From the NCBI GenBank assembly GCA_022818135.1, contig JAFMSR010000001.1:7392394-7456393 (forward strand): a stretch of DNA of 64,000 nucleotides. The letters run 5' to 3'. The notes below the pieces were generated by a model. That model worked only from the letters and a program-made list of their open reading frames with translations, did not search any database and had not been told where the DNA came from. Numbering within the stretch: the first letter of the stretch is position 1; every line of letters begins with the position of its first letter. The position numbers and the translations under genes are program-made. Source of the DNA: Saxidomus purpurata (taxonomy: Eukaryota; Mollusca; Bivalvia; Venerida; Veneridae). Positions 32,001 through 41,540 of this stretch are shown piece after piece.

Positions 32001-35000
32001 TACACCAAACTTCACATAAGCGTAGTTGTGCATATTATCGGCATGTTCCAGTTCAATGATTTTCTGTGGAATAACCGCCCTTAATACATATAATTTTATG
32101 ATGTTATGGCTAATGCTCCTATAACACCCGGCAGATTTCCACTCAACCTAAGATAATTGAGCAGTGCCAAGCTTAGTTATGCATATCGCCGTCACATCCG
32201 GTTCTGATCAGTGATTTTCAGGGGTTTACTTGTATGGCCATTGATTCTTCAAATTTAATGATGTTTTGCTACTTCTTCTCTACCATTGGCCAGATTTCCA
32301 CTTAACCTAATAGAACACAAGTTGTCGTCGGCTGTACCGATTCATTGATTTCAAGGAAGTTGCAACCATGATGTGTCATATTTCATAATGTCTTTACTAA
32401 TTCTCTAAACGCTGGAGTTGAATTTTACCGAAATCATTGTCAAGCGTAGTTTTACATTTCGTCAGCATGTTACGGTTCAATACACTTTGCGGAACTATGT
32501 CTTTTGAGTCTAATATTCTAATATGCTTGTGCTACTAATACTATATCACTGGTCAAAAACTACAAAACTACACGAAGTGATTGGTGCGAAGCCTGAACTT
32601 GTGTATATCATCGGATTGTTACAGTTTAGTGGTATGCATTTTCAATTCTACTGAATAATGCTGAATAATATGAGAATTTTTTTTTTGTGAAAGATAGTCT
32701 CTAGTTTAGAGAATGAATTGATAATGGGTTCTTTAAGTCTCCTGCAACGAAGTCTTTAAAATATCGCTTGTCAATGACCAATTTCATTTACCTATTGTAT
32801 ACGTATTCGAGTATTTACAACTGATTATTATGAAAGTTGTAGAAACATGTAAGAGACAATGTTACTACAAATAATCCACTGGCACAAACATGTTCATTTA
32901 ACGCTCATGTAAAATGTTATACATTTGTAATTACATTTTCAGCCCGACTGTTCGAAGAATGAGGAGGGTTGTTGTACTCGCCCCAGCTTTTGCGTTGATC
33001 AAAGACGTGTTATTAATATTAATAACTTCAAAACCGACAAACGTATCGACTTTTAAAACTCTTGCCATCTTGTTTTTCATGCTAATACATACAAACGCAG
33101 CAAGTCAGGTATATTTTTGCGGAGTAATGCCTCTATTTGTATTATGATTTTTTAACAAAAAGTTAAAAGTCCGGTACCTCATTACATGTAATAAAAGATA
33201 ATTTTACAAAAATCATAACGATACTGAAGTTTTCTATTTAGCCTTGACTTATACATTTTGTAACTAACTTTTTATTAGATAGTTTTTCAGTTTAAGACAA
33301 AACTAAAGTTATCAACAGTATTCCCGTCATAAGACTTAATATGTTTATTCTTTTAAGTATCTGCAGTTTGTATGGCGTTTTACGTATCCACCGTCTGCGT
33401 TCATACGTACCCTATAATATTTTCATCTGTCGTCAAAGTACCCTCAAAAGGAACCCCATGCTAGTTTAAGTGTCATCTGCAGCTGCTGTATCAGTCATAG
33501 CGAAAAGAAAATATGTTTTTCTGCTACAGAAAATGTGTAGCTTTACATTTATGCAGTTTTGGACTCTTTTCGATTATTAGATTTCTTAAAATTCTGTTAA
33601 AAATCCGAAAAATTGCAATTTCTGGTATGATTTCCGCAATCGTAACAACACGTCGGTTATTTTTTAGCAAAACAATTGAGCTTGCCTAGTACAAATATAT
33701 TGAAACTCATATTGAACGAAAACATTGTGAAAATGAGTAAAAATGAGAGATATTAGGTATTTTCCAGCTTACATGTCAGGACGTTCATGTATATACATCT
33801 GTCGTCAGTAGTACCCATCTGCGTTCGAAGTAGTCGAATACCCGGGGTGTTTTCGAGGCTGATTCCACCGTGAGTGAGTCTCGAGACCGATTATTGTTAG
33901 TTGTAAGAACTGGTGTCGCAATTGAGAATAAATGAATTATAAATGCCACAATAGAAATAACTTGTACTTGCCTTCTATTCGACTTACGGATGAAATATAA
34001 ACACAGATTTTGAAACAATAAGGAACAAAACAGCCACCATACTGTATTAAAGCACTTTAGTAAACATAATTTATTTAAGTGTCCATGTTCGCCTCAGGAT
34101 CTTTCCTCACCAGTGTCATTGTGTTAGAGATTAAAGACAAAAAACATCAAGTCTCTTCCTGGTTGGTTTAGTCTGGAATGGGTATCGAGTGCAATGAATC
34201 CAATTTGTAAAAGTTTGTTTTGCAGTCGAGAATAAATGAGTCTGATATCATGCACTTAACTTTGTTTTCATTGCTTTTGAAAGTCTTGGTTAATGAAAGT
34301 TCATTGCGTTCGTTTGCAAATTAATTCCTTCCTTTTTATCGGATAGTTCCAAACTTATGATACGTACTTAAACCTGCGAATAATACTTGAATAGTATAGG
34401 CAATCACATTTAAGTAAAAAATTCTACTTGCAGCTATAATTCGGACGAACTGTTGAACGACATCTATCCAGGTCCGGTCGACGGGGTTTATACACCTCAA
34501 CCACAGGACGGCCGATTTACCCCACAGTTTGATATGACGACACCAGCAAATGGTCGTTTGACCTCGGGAAGATCCAAATCTAGACTAAGAAGCGCAGGTC
34601 GTCCATCGTCACGGGTAGATGTCGGTGTTCAGGTATGGCAACTTACAAAAGCACTGCCATTTGATTAAAGTCCGAGGATCACATTTACAAGTAGCTCTCA
34701 TTTTTATCATGAAAGACTTCTTACTGACAGAAATGACCTTAACTTGTATACCAAAACCATTCTTAACTTTGCTTTTTAAATCGATAAAAACATATAAGAA
34801 ACATAGCGCCGTATTTTTTCAATGATATATTGCAAAAACAATGGCTTTCTGGAAACTCTTTTTCTCGAAGAAATAACTTGAATACGAAAGAAAGGCATTC
34901 GTCAACATTGTGTTAGAGTGAATAGAACTTAGTTCTATCATTATCCTGTCAATGAATTTATGTACTGAATCAGTAAAATTAAAGTGATGCTGGGACATTT

Positions 35001-38000
35001 TTTCAGTCTGTACAAGTCAATACCGATTTCCTAGTTGTAGGAGAACATCATGTCACTGAGTCCTAAACAACCTTTGTCTTACTTTTCACAACACTTTTCT
35101 GTTAAGATTTTTTTAGCGATTTTATCTTGTTTATATTTCCAAAGACCTAAAATAACTTTAGGTCTTTGAGATGCGTGTATCATTTTTATAAGTTACTTCG
35201 CTTACTTCGTTTATTGTGATATCTTATGAAATGTATTATGAATATATCGATTTCATATTACTTAGTCCTTTTATAATGACAGTTATGGTGAAAGCATTCT
35301 TAAAATTCATTTGTGCTTGGTGTTTTATTCTTTATTGAATTTGCTTCAAAATTTAATTCATGTTTTTATTGGAAATTGTATTATTCAGTATTCATTAAAT
35401 TGATTAGTACTGGGTCATGAAACAATGACCCAGATTAGAACTGGGTCTTGTGGAATTTACCTATAGCAGTTTAAATAATTAATGTCCATTTCCTTGTAGC
35501 CGGCTGATCATTCAAAGGTTTGTAATGCATGCTACCAGTATTGACAATACTGTGTACACGTGTTCACTGTCGCCATGTAACGTGCATGTCTTCTGGGTTC
35601 TTTTCAATATCCCTTCTTACCGTTATGCTTAATATCGTAATGTGGTTCTCGTTACATTAACCAAAAAATAATGGTGATCGGTACATAACGATATCTCATT
35701 TTCAGCTCTTCGCGACTATCTTGCGGCTTAAGGTCGCTTGGCCTGCTTATATAATAAGGAGTACCTGACTTTTTACATTAGGGGGAAGCTCAGTGCATTA
35801 AGTAACCTATTTTTCATGAATATGATGAGTACCATCACTTGTTTTGTTCAAATTCACACCATTCCAAAAATAGGTATGTTACAAACTTTCTACACATTAG
35901 AAAAGAAGGTGAACTTTCGAAAACTTTGGATTTTTTTTTGTAGGCAGTCGCTACCTTAAGTTGTGAGTAATTACCACTTAGGCTGTTTTAGGCACTATTG
36001 CCAGCGACTTTAGATTTATTACATTGCCCACGTATCTACAAACACTGACCTCGTCACGTTTTCAAAAGAACAATAAATAAAACTCAACAATGTCTTAGAA
36101 AAATACTCATACAGCACATTTTTAAAAAATAATTTCATGTCGTTCGTGCCATCGTAAGGACAAGATACGATTCAAAAGTATGCAGAAAGTTTTCATTCAA
36201 CAATGTTGTCTATTACCTAATAGTAACATACAAAATGTACCTAGAACCACATGAAATACATTGATCTTCTTGTCCCAATCCGATAAATCGATAGCATACT
36301 AACCGGACAAATCATTTTGTATATGTGTAGTACATGTATAGTTATGTCAGTAGAATTCCCAACATATCCTAGAAATATCTACTGTTTAGTGATTTCAAGA
36401 GACTCTTTTTCTTCAGTTAGAATCTCAGATATCTGTGATACATGTAACTTGTACATGTACATCAAAAACCATCTATAACTTATAGCTAGGGTTAAATGTT
36501 TGCCTTCATGTTTGCATTTTTAAAACGTTTTTAAATGTTCTTCACATGCTCTCGTGTGCTCATTGAGAATCATCAGCATTGTCTTTTAACATAAGCAAAG
36601 CTCAACAACACTTTAGCTATACGCTGAGAAAGTAACATCTATTAACCTTTTATTCGGAGTTTCAGCTTTGCATGCACTAAGCTATTTTTCACATTTAAAG
36701 GATTTTTACAACACACCGCCTATACACGTAAGTTATATGTTCCTTCACGTAATTGTTTGCGCGCTTGTCTATTTGCAGTTATATTTTGCTAAGGATGTTG
36801 TGTGAAGGTGTCTTGGTTTTACAGGGTGGATGTCGGTGAGATATTGTGCGTCTTATAACCGTGTACATGATCAGTCTGGTTGCTGCACTTTTCATTCAAA
36901 ACGTTACTGTTATCTTAATTGTTTTTATTTTCTAAATAAGTTTTAAGAAATTCCGACAGCAAAGTTTTATTTAGCGAACAAATACCGTTTAAGTATAAGA
37001 AAAATAACTGTTGCAAATTAGTATAGATATTCAACCAAGAGTAGCCTCCCTTCCTTAATGAGATAAACTAAGCGACGGAACAGTTATATTTAAAAAATCT
37101 TAATATCATATTAAAATGTTAGCAGACGCAGTACTCTTACTATGTAACAACTTCTCGATACACTACTAACTTTGATATTTAAAAATTAACATACATAATA
37201 TATGTGTGACGGTTACATACATACAAATGTAATAGGCAATAATTACTTTTTTCAGAGCTGGAACAGGACTTTATTAACAATAAACATCTTTTTATAAACA
37301 GTTGCCAGCTTTTTGTTTCAAGAAAATGCAGTTTTGTATATTCTTGAATTAAAAAAGCTCATTTAGGTATTTTTACCATAATTATCAAATATTTAATCAC
37401 TTTGGGATGTTTCTCCTCTGTGATATATACTAGTGAGTAACAGATACTGATTAAGACAATCATTTATGAACAAATAAAATAAAGCTTAGTAAAAGTTGTG
37501 ATACTAGTATTCTTTGCATAAATAAAACTTATTTCGTAGTAAAACACCGAGGCTGTTCTTGACAGCACAAATGTATGCAAGAAAAATCAAAATTTTTCTG
37601 CTACATGTTATACCATGTACATGTAAGGTACTAGGTATGCATTTCGCAATAATAAATTTTCTTGCAACTGAATCAAGTTGAAATACATGTCAGTCTTTAT
37701 TCCGGGCACGCGCGTACATTTCAAGTCATAAGCCGGGCTCAAGCGACTTAAAATTGATTAAAAATATGGTAAAAAACATGCGAATTAGATTTTATGTTAT
37801 ACGTTTGACTGGTGATTGATCTCTGTTTCCTTTCTCAACTTTACGTACGAATGACAAGGAGTATATGACTAATTGTTCTGTAGGGACCACAATAAATGTT
37901 CTTTTTATCAGTACATTATGATTTATTCCCTGTTAATGTACGTTTATGCCTTACAGTCGTATATCCCTCAATGGTTTATCGAACTAACTGCGTTCTGTTT

Positions 38001-40524
38001 CACGGATCAGTCACCATCATTGCTGTTTGGTTATAGTAGATTTAGAAACGTGATATATGTATGCGAGTGGCTCGACCAAGAATGAATTAAAGCCATGTAT
38101 GTTTTGATAAGAACTATTGTGTTTGAAATAGAAACAACACAATATCAGATTCTTAGTTTAGTTTAGACTAGTTCGTGATAGACATTATTTCTAAAGTAAA
38201 TTTGAAAAAGGTTTTACAAATTAAACAAGGCACTTTAATGATATGTCATCCCGCTTGACTCATTTGTTTGAATATTACGTGCATTGTACTATTTTACAGT
38301 GAAAACATTTATCAACGGGCCAATTTTAAATTTATTAGTATCATTTTGGGAAATAAATAATATTGAGATAATCTGAGTTTGATTAGATGATAAGTCTGCT
38401 TTGTCAAGAGATTTGTCTTCCAAGATGATTGTTTTTTAGTTCAAATCTCTAAATTCATACTCGAGAAACAAATATCACGTGACTATGTCTTGTTCGTTAT
38501 CCTTTCAGACTGAGAAGAAACGAAAGCCGGCGTTATCCGAAACACAGTATAACTATGCAATACCAAACGAATCGATGCGTCCTACGTCACCTGTTCAGAG
38601 ACTTCTTGACAGATGGCATACACAGCCGAACATGTCCCTTCAGGGGCCACCACCGGGGTCACAGATGGACCCTATTACTAGGCAGTATTATCACCGTTTG
38701 TGGAAAAGTCAAGTGCCACAACCGTCTGAAATGTACGCAAGTTGACAATAGGTTGAAACTTTTTGAAAATATACAAATATTTGTACACAGGATAAACAAA
38801 TATTTGTACACAAACTAAATTTATATTTCTGAAAACAAATGTATGGTTATACGGATTGCATATAGCAGAGAGCTTTTAAGCTTACATTAAACAATATTGG
38901 AGTCAGTTTTCGAAAGTTCATTTCAGCAAACGAATATGCGTCTAATTTTTCACAGTCAAAGCGCCCACGTGGTACATTATAAAGGCACACACTAATGTCA
39001 TTCATTACGTTTAGTTAAAATGTCAGTCGTTTGTAGTAATCAGTTTAACTGTTAAAGTAGTATTGTTTCTGACATTTTGGAATCCTCCAGACCTGTTTCA
39101 GCTAATGCATCCTTTGCCGACTTTCCTGTTTTTAAGTAGACATGATTTCTCCTTGATTTGTCTGAAACATGTGTTGCTCAGACGCCATATTCTATAAAGT
39201 AGAAGTGTCTTACAAATGTTTGGTAGTGTCAAAACGTATTTCTGTGCTCTTTGTAGGCATTTGAACAGATACGGACGTGCTGGTGGTGTGTGGCGACATG
39301 TTCGCGCATGCGTAGCAAATACGGGGACGCAGCTTGCATTTATTGATGGTAAGCTATACATCGTGTATACGTCCAACGAACTTGTACTTATTGCCCCCTT
39401 TCAATGCCCATTAAAAGATTATCCCCATTTTATTTAAGGTAGGTGACTTGCTTATTACTACAATACTACATACTTACTATATTGGCTTTAATTTTGCCGA
39501 GTGCTTTTTTAAAAAGTAAACGCGTACGATTCCTAACCAGGATCTAACTGCTGTGTAATTGATAGATACATAAATAACAAAGTTGGAATCCTGCTCACTC
39601 AGATGAGCGACTTAGGGCTAACTGGACCTTCTTGTTAATGATATACTTACATTTGTTTAACAGGGACAGTGAAAGAAGAAGATAATGTATTTTTCTCACC
39701 CTGGAAACAGTCAGGATCGACCCAACAGAGACGAGCATCATTCACAGCTTACTCCAGTCAACCACACCAAATAACAGCAAACTTTGTACCCTCCACACAC
39801 AGAGTCTTACCACCTAAATCCAGCAAATATAGGAACAAATTTCAAAATCATGCCAAAGAGGGTTTTAAATACTGGTACCAGGAACCGAAGCCCATAGATT
39901 GTAAGTTGTCTTTCTTTACCATTTTAAGGACAATAAAATGTTGCAAATTATTATACAATCGGCAGCTGTAACATAGTTTGGTCTAATGTTTATTTTAAGT
40001 TTAATTTTGTCAGATTAAAAACCCCGAGAAGGCTAAAGATTTTAAATCATTATGAAGAAACTAGAATGAAATCTCATTGTCTGAAAGATTGATATTCTTT
40101 GAAATATGTTGATCAGGCATGCAGATGGTTGTCGTCCGTCCGTCCGTCCGTCCCCACCTGTCTGTCAACAGTCTCTGCGATGGGTACCATTACTCTTAAG
40201 CTACGATTTTTGACAGTTATTTAATTTTACCTGCTTAGGAACAGTAGATTAAATGAAAATCTATTGATGGGAATACTATACATGGATTCAATTTTTATTT
40301 ATTATAATAAGTTCTTTGAAAGTAAATCTTAGATATAAAAAATAATATAGTTCGCGGTTCAACGGATTTTTTAGCAAATGAGATGCTTTAAAACTGTACC
40401 TGGAAAATTTATTTTGAATAGTACTGAAAAGCCACAATAAGCGATTGCAATGAACTTTGTTTCAGGCTATAAGTGGGATTCTATCCACTTTGGGCTGCCC
40501 GACTGGCCCATTCGTATGTTTTGA
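23041..40524 (+). CDS. Six-exon gene, 283-residue proline-rich protein, probably ciliary/flagellar
   Basis: Exons: 23041-23081, 34434-34632, 38509-38732, 39257-39348, 39664-39900 and 40466-40524. Phases are 2, 0, 2, 1, 1 and every junction keeps one open frame from ATG to TGA (852 bases, 283 residues plus stop). The protein starts MPGRFHTSYDVYRDYNSDEL. It has short Pro/Gly/Tyr motifs (YPGPVDGVYTP, MDPITRQYYHRLW), a Ser/Arg-rich basic patch in exon 2, and a well-structured-looking block HLNRYGRAGGVWRHVRACVA in exon 4. There is no signal peptide, membrane helix or enzyme motif. I do not recognise the family. Its small size, aromatic/proline repeats and the X-box at 23023 resemble axonemal microtubule-associated proteins such as sperm microtubule inner proteins; that is inference. 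Confidence 0.75.
23225..23300. repeat. Short dispersed repeat fragment
   Basis: GTGTAGATCATGATCAGCC occurs here and, inverted, at about 27165-27185 (GCTGATCATGATCTACAC). Both are short worn pieces of a dispersed family. Confidence 0.45.
23300..25985. other. Intron 1 of the six-exon gene, first part
   Basis: No recognisable element or exon; AT-rich. Confidence 0.4.
25990..26115 (-). mobile_element. Possible tRNA-derived SINE
   Basis: On the minus strand an A-box-like TGGCGTGGTTAAGTT and a B-box-like GGCTCGAATCC lie about 30 bases apart, as in tRNA-derived promoters. The body and tail are not clear and it does not fold as a functional tRNA by eye. Confidence 0.4.
27598..27680. mobile_element. 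Short hairpin MITE, mariner-type ends
   Basis: ACCTGTGAACAAAGAC (27604-27619) and its exact complement (27661-27676) flank a 41-base loop. The left end TACAGTTAAACCTGT is a typical mariner-like start. Confidence 0.6.
28553..28577. repeat. A8-C17 homopolymer pair
   Basis: AAAAAAAA followed by about 17 C; a possible base-count error site. Confidence 0.85.
28751..28862. mobile_element. Palindromic foldback element
   Basis: CAGATGGAAATATCCCATCC on the left pairs with the complement of GGTAGGATATTTCGATCTGA on the right, with GGGTAAC/GTTACCC continuing inward. About 33-base arms around a CGCGGCCCG-containing loop. An open frame across it is incidental. Confidence 0.65.
29345..29660 (+). mobile_element. 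tRNA-derived SINE
   Basis: A tRNA-like head (GGACTACCAATCCGAAGGTC then CCGGGTTCAAA, a B box) is followed by a body with GTCTGGTATCAGGATTCCCT and AACGTGCGCCTGTCATG, and ends near CAATTAGGAG. The overall plan fits tRNA-derived SINEs of invertebrates; the subfamily is not assigned. Confidence 0.6.
30301..30320. repeat. Short GAACA repeat
   Basis: ACCGAACAGAACAGAACATG resembles the 3' microsatellite of the LINE at 18014, perhaps a very short tail of the same family. Confidence 0.35.
31625..31740 (+). promoter_or_regulatory. TATA-like and polyadenylation-like motifs inside the transposon
   Basis: CTATATATAAGG at about 31627, followed some 100 bases later by AATAAATAG. The arrangement could be an old promoter or an LTR remnant; no paired LTR was found. 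Confidence 0.25.
31985..32545 (+). repeat. Four diverged tandem units, ~130-160 bp
   Basis: Each unit has, in order, a CGGATTTACACC/CAGATTTCCACT-like start, AGCGTAGTT.TGCAT or variant, a GTTCNGTTCANTGATTTT segment, and an ATAATNTTTTGATG-like end. Units start near 31985, 32127, 32284 and 32415. A related arrangement is widespread in bivalves. It lies inside the transposon at 30813-33849. Confidence 0.6.
33855..34433. other. Intron 1, last part
   Basis: No element recognised. Confidence 0.4.
34434..34632 (+). CDS. Exon 2 of the 283-residue gene
   Basis: TTGCAG acceptor at 34433 and GTATGG donor at 34633. It encodes YNSDELLNDIYPGPVDGVYT and onward, then a basic Ser/Arg patch (SGRSKSRLRSAGRPSSR), ending VDVGVQ in phase 0. 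Confidence 0.8.
35140..35169. repeat. Short palindrome in intron 2
   Basis: AAAGACCTAAA - ATAAC - TTTAGGTCTTT, perfect 11-base arms. A second pair CTGGGTCAT/ATGACCCAG lies at about 35409-35432. Confidence 0.7.
35440..38500. other. Intron 2 of the six-exon gene
   Basis: AT-rich with no further recognisable element or exon. Confidence 0.4.
38509..38732 (+). CDS. Exon 3 of the 283-residue gene
   Basis: CTTTCAG acceptor; starts TEKKRKPALSETQYNYAI. The exon contains PTSPVQRLLDRWH and the Pro/Gly run GPPPGSQMDPITRQYYHRLW. The GT at 38733 ends it in phase 2, as exon 4 requires; without splicing the frame ends at TGA 38743. A GC donor (GCAAGT at 38737) is also present but breaks the downstream frame. 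Confidence 0.78.
39257..39348 (+). CDS. Exon 4 of the 283-residue gene
   Basis: TTTGTAG acceptor and GGTAAGC donor (39349). With the two bases from exon 3 it begins Met-His-Leu-Asn-Arg-Tyr and encodes a compact Gly/Arg/Val-rich block ending TQLAFIDG in phase 1. Confidence 0.75.
39664..39900 (+). CDS. Exon 5 of the 283-residue gene
   Basis: AACAG acceptor and strong GTAAGT donor at 39901. It encodes TVKEEDNVFFSPWKQ, then Ser/Thr/Gln-rich sequence, and ends FKYWYQEPKPID in phase 1. Composition is clearly coding-like against AT-rich introns. Confidence 0.8.
40132..40156. repeat. (CCGT)n run, fragment of a dispersed bivalve repeat
   Basis: GTCGTCCGTCCGTCCGTCCG followed by a CCTGTCTGTCAACAG segment; the same kind of edge is at 62570-62600. 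Confidence 0.6.
40466..40524 (+). CDS. Exon 6 (stop) of the 283-residue gene
   Basis: TTTCAG acceptor; with one base from exon 5 it gives CYKWDSIHFGLPDWPIRMF and TGA. The short aromatic C-terminus is compact and in frame. Confidence 0.75.
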
Positions 40525-41540
40525 ACCTTTTGTTGTTACACAAAAATTAAATACTATGTGTGCTGTTAAAACATTCTCTGTCACTGATGTACATATTAGA
40601 TTGTTTTTCATTTAGACATTTATTATAGTTGCATGATGCATGATGCATGGGTTTTGCGAGCAATTGTCGCTTTTGGTTGCTGTTAAAGTACACTAATTCA
40701 AACCTTCCAAGATTCATAGCAATATTATTCACATATATATCAATACATCGGTGGTCGAGATACATTTTGTATTAGAACATTTGAACTTAGTTTTAAGTAG
40801 CCACTCAGTGGATTTAATTAATAAACTGCCCGTTCAGAGGCGGTGACGTCTTAAAACAGGTAAACCGACCCCAAACTAAACTGTTTTAAGATTTCCCTGT
40901 TTTGGTTGCTTAAGACAAGTGACTTCTAATTACACAAAAATTCAGCTGTATTTTTTTCCAACACAGTTACAGCACATCCATAAAAAATCAGTATTAATTG
41001 AATGTGTTATGTATAACATGCAAATAAGGAAGACACATATTTTATCCAGCTAAACGTATGGAGTTGGCTCGCCGCCGAATCATGATGGCTCGTGCCAGTA
41101 AACCGGCTTCCATGGGCACTTAATTGTGTAAGATCACACACACATATATAGAGTATATTGTACAGTAGTATCCAAGCTTTTTGAGGATATGTTTCACCAG
41201 TACTATACACACATTTACTAACCATTTCGTTACTTTAACTGCCACAACTCTGATCTTTTCGACCCAGGAGTGGTTAAAATTTGACGTCAAATAGTAATTT
41301 CTGTTGTTTCAAAACAACATTATTAAAGCCTACGGGGCCTCTTATTATCATTTCAGTGAAAGTAGGATTGAGTTTAATTTGATAAGATAAATTTGATAAT
41401 AATTTGACAAATAAATGAAAATTATATTTGGAAAATATTAACAATGGAAATGTTTGAAATTGCATATATACATGTACTATGGTTTTGTTTTTGAGTAGAT
41501 AATTTTCACATTAATATGTACGCAACTTCAATCCTTATTA
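40525..41540. other. 3' flank of the six-exon gene
   Basis: No structure beyond a short ATGATGC repeat at about 40634-40650. Confidence 0.4.

Larger units (their letters stand above)
30813..33849. mobile_element. 3.04 kb DNA transposon with identical 65-bp inverted ends
   Basis: CACCCCGGGTATTCGACTAC at 30813 and its complement ending 33849; arms are identical for about 65 bases and similar for about 90. Both flanks are TTTTC (30808-30812, 33850-33854), a 5-base target duplication. A second inverted match (about 31245-31300 with 33375-33430) lies the same distance, ~427 bases, from each end. No transposase frame is visible inside. It sits in intron 1 of the six-exon gene. Confidence 0.75.

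Noticed and set aside
32942..33108. Exon-like segment after TTTTCAG (Cys-rich in one frame, signal-peptide-like in another)
   Set aside because: It lies in intron 1 at the transposon's inside and fits no neighbouring phase or family.
38737..38742. GC-type donor GCAAGT after exon 3
   Set aside because: It would leave phase 0, and exon 4 would then be read in a frame that does not continue into exon 5.
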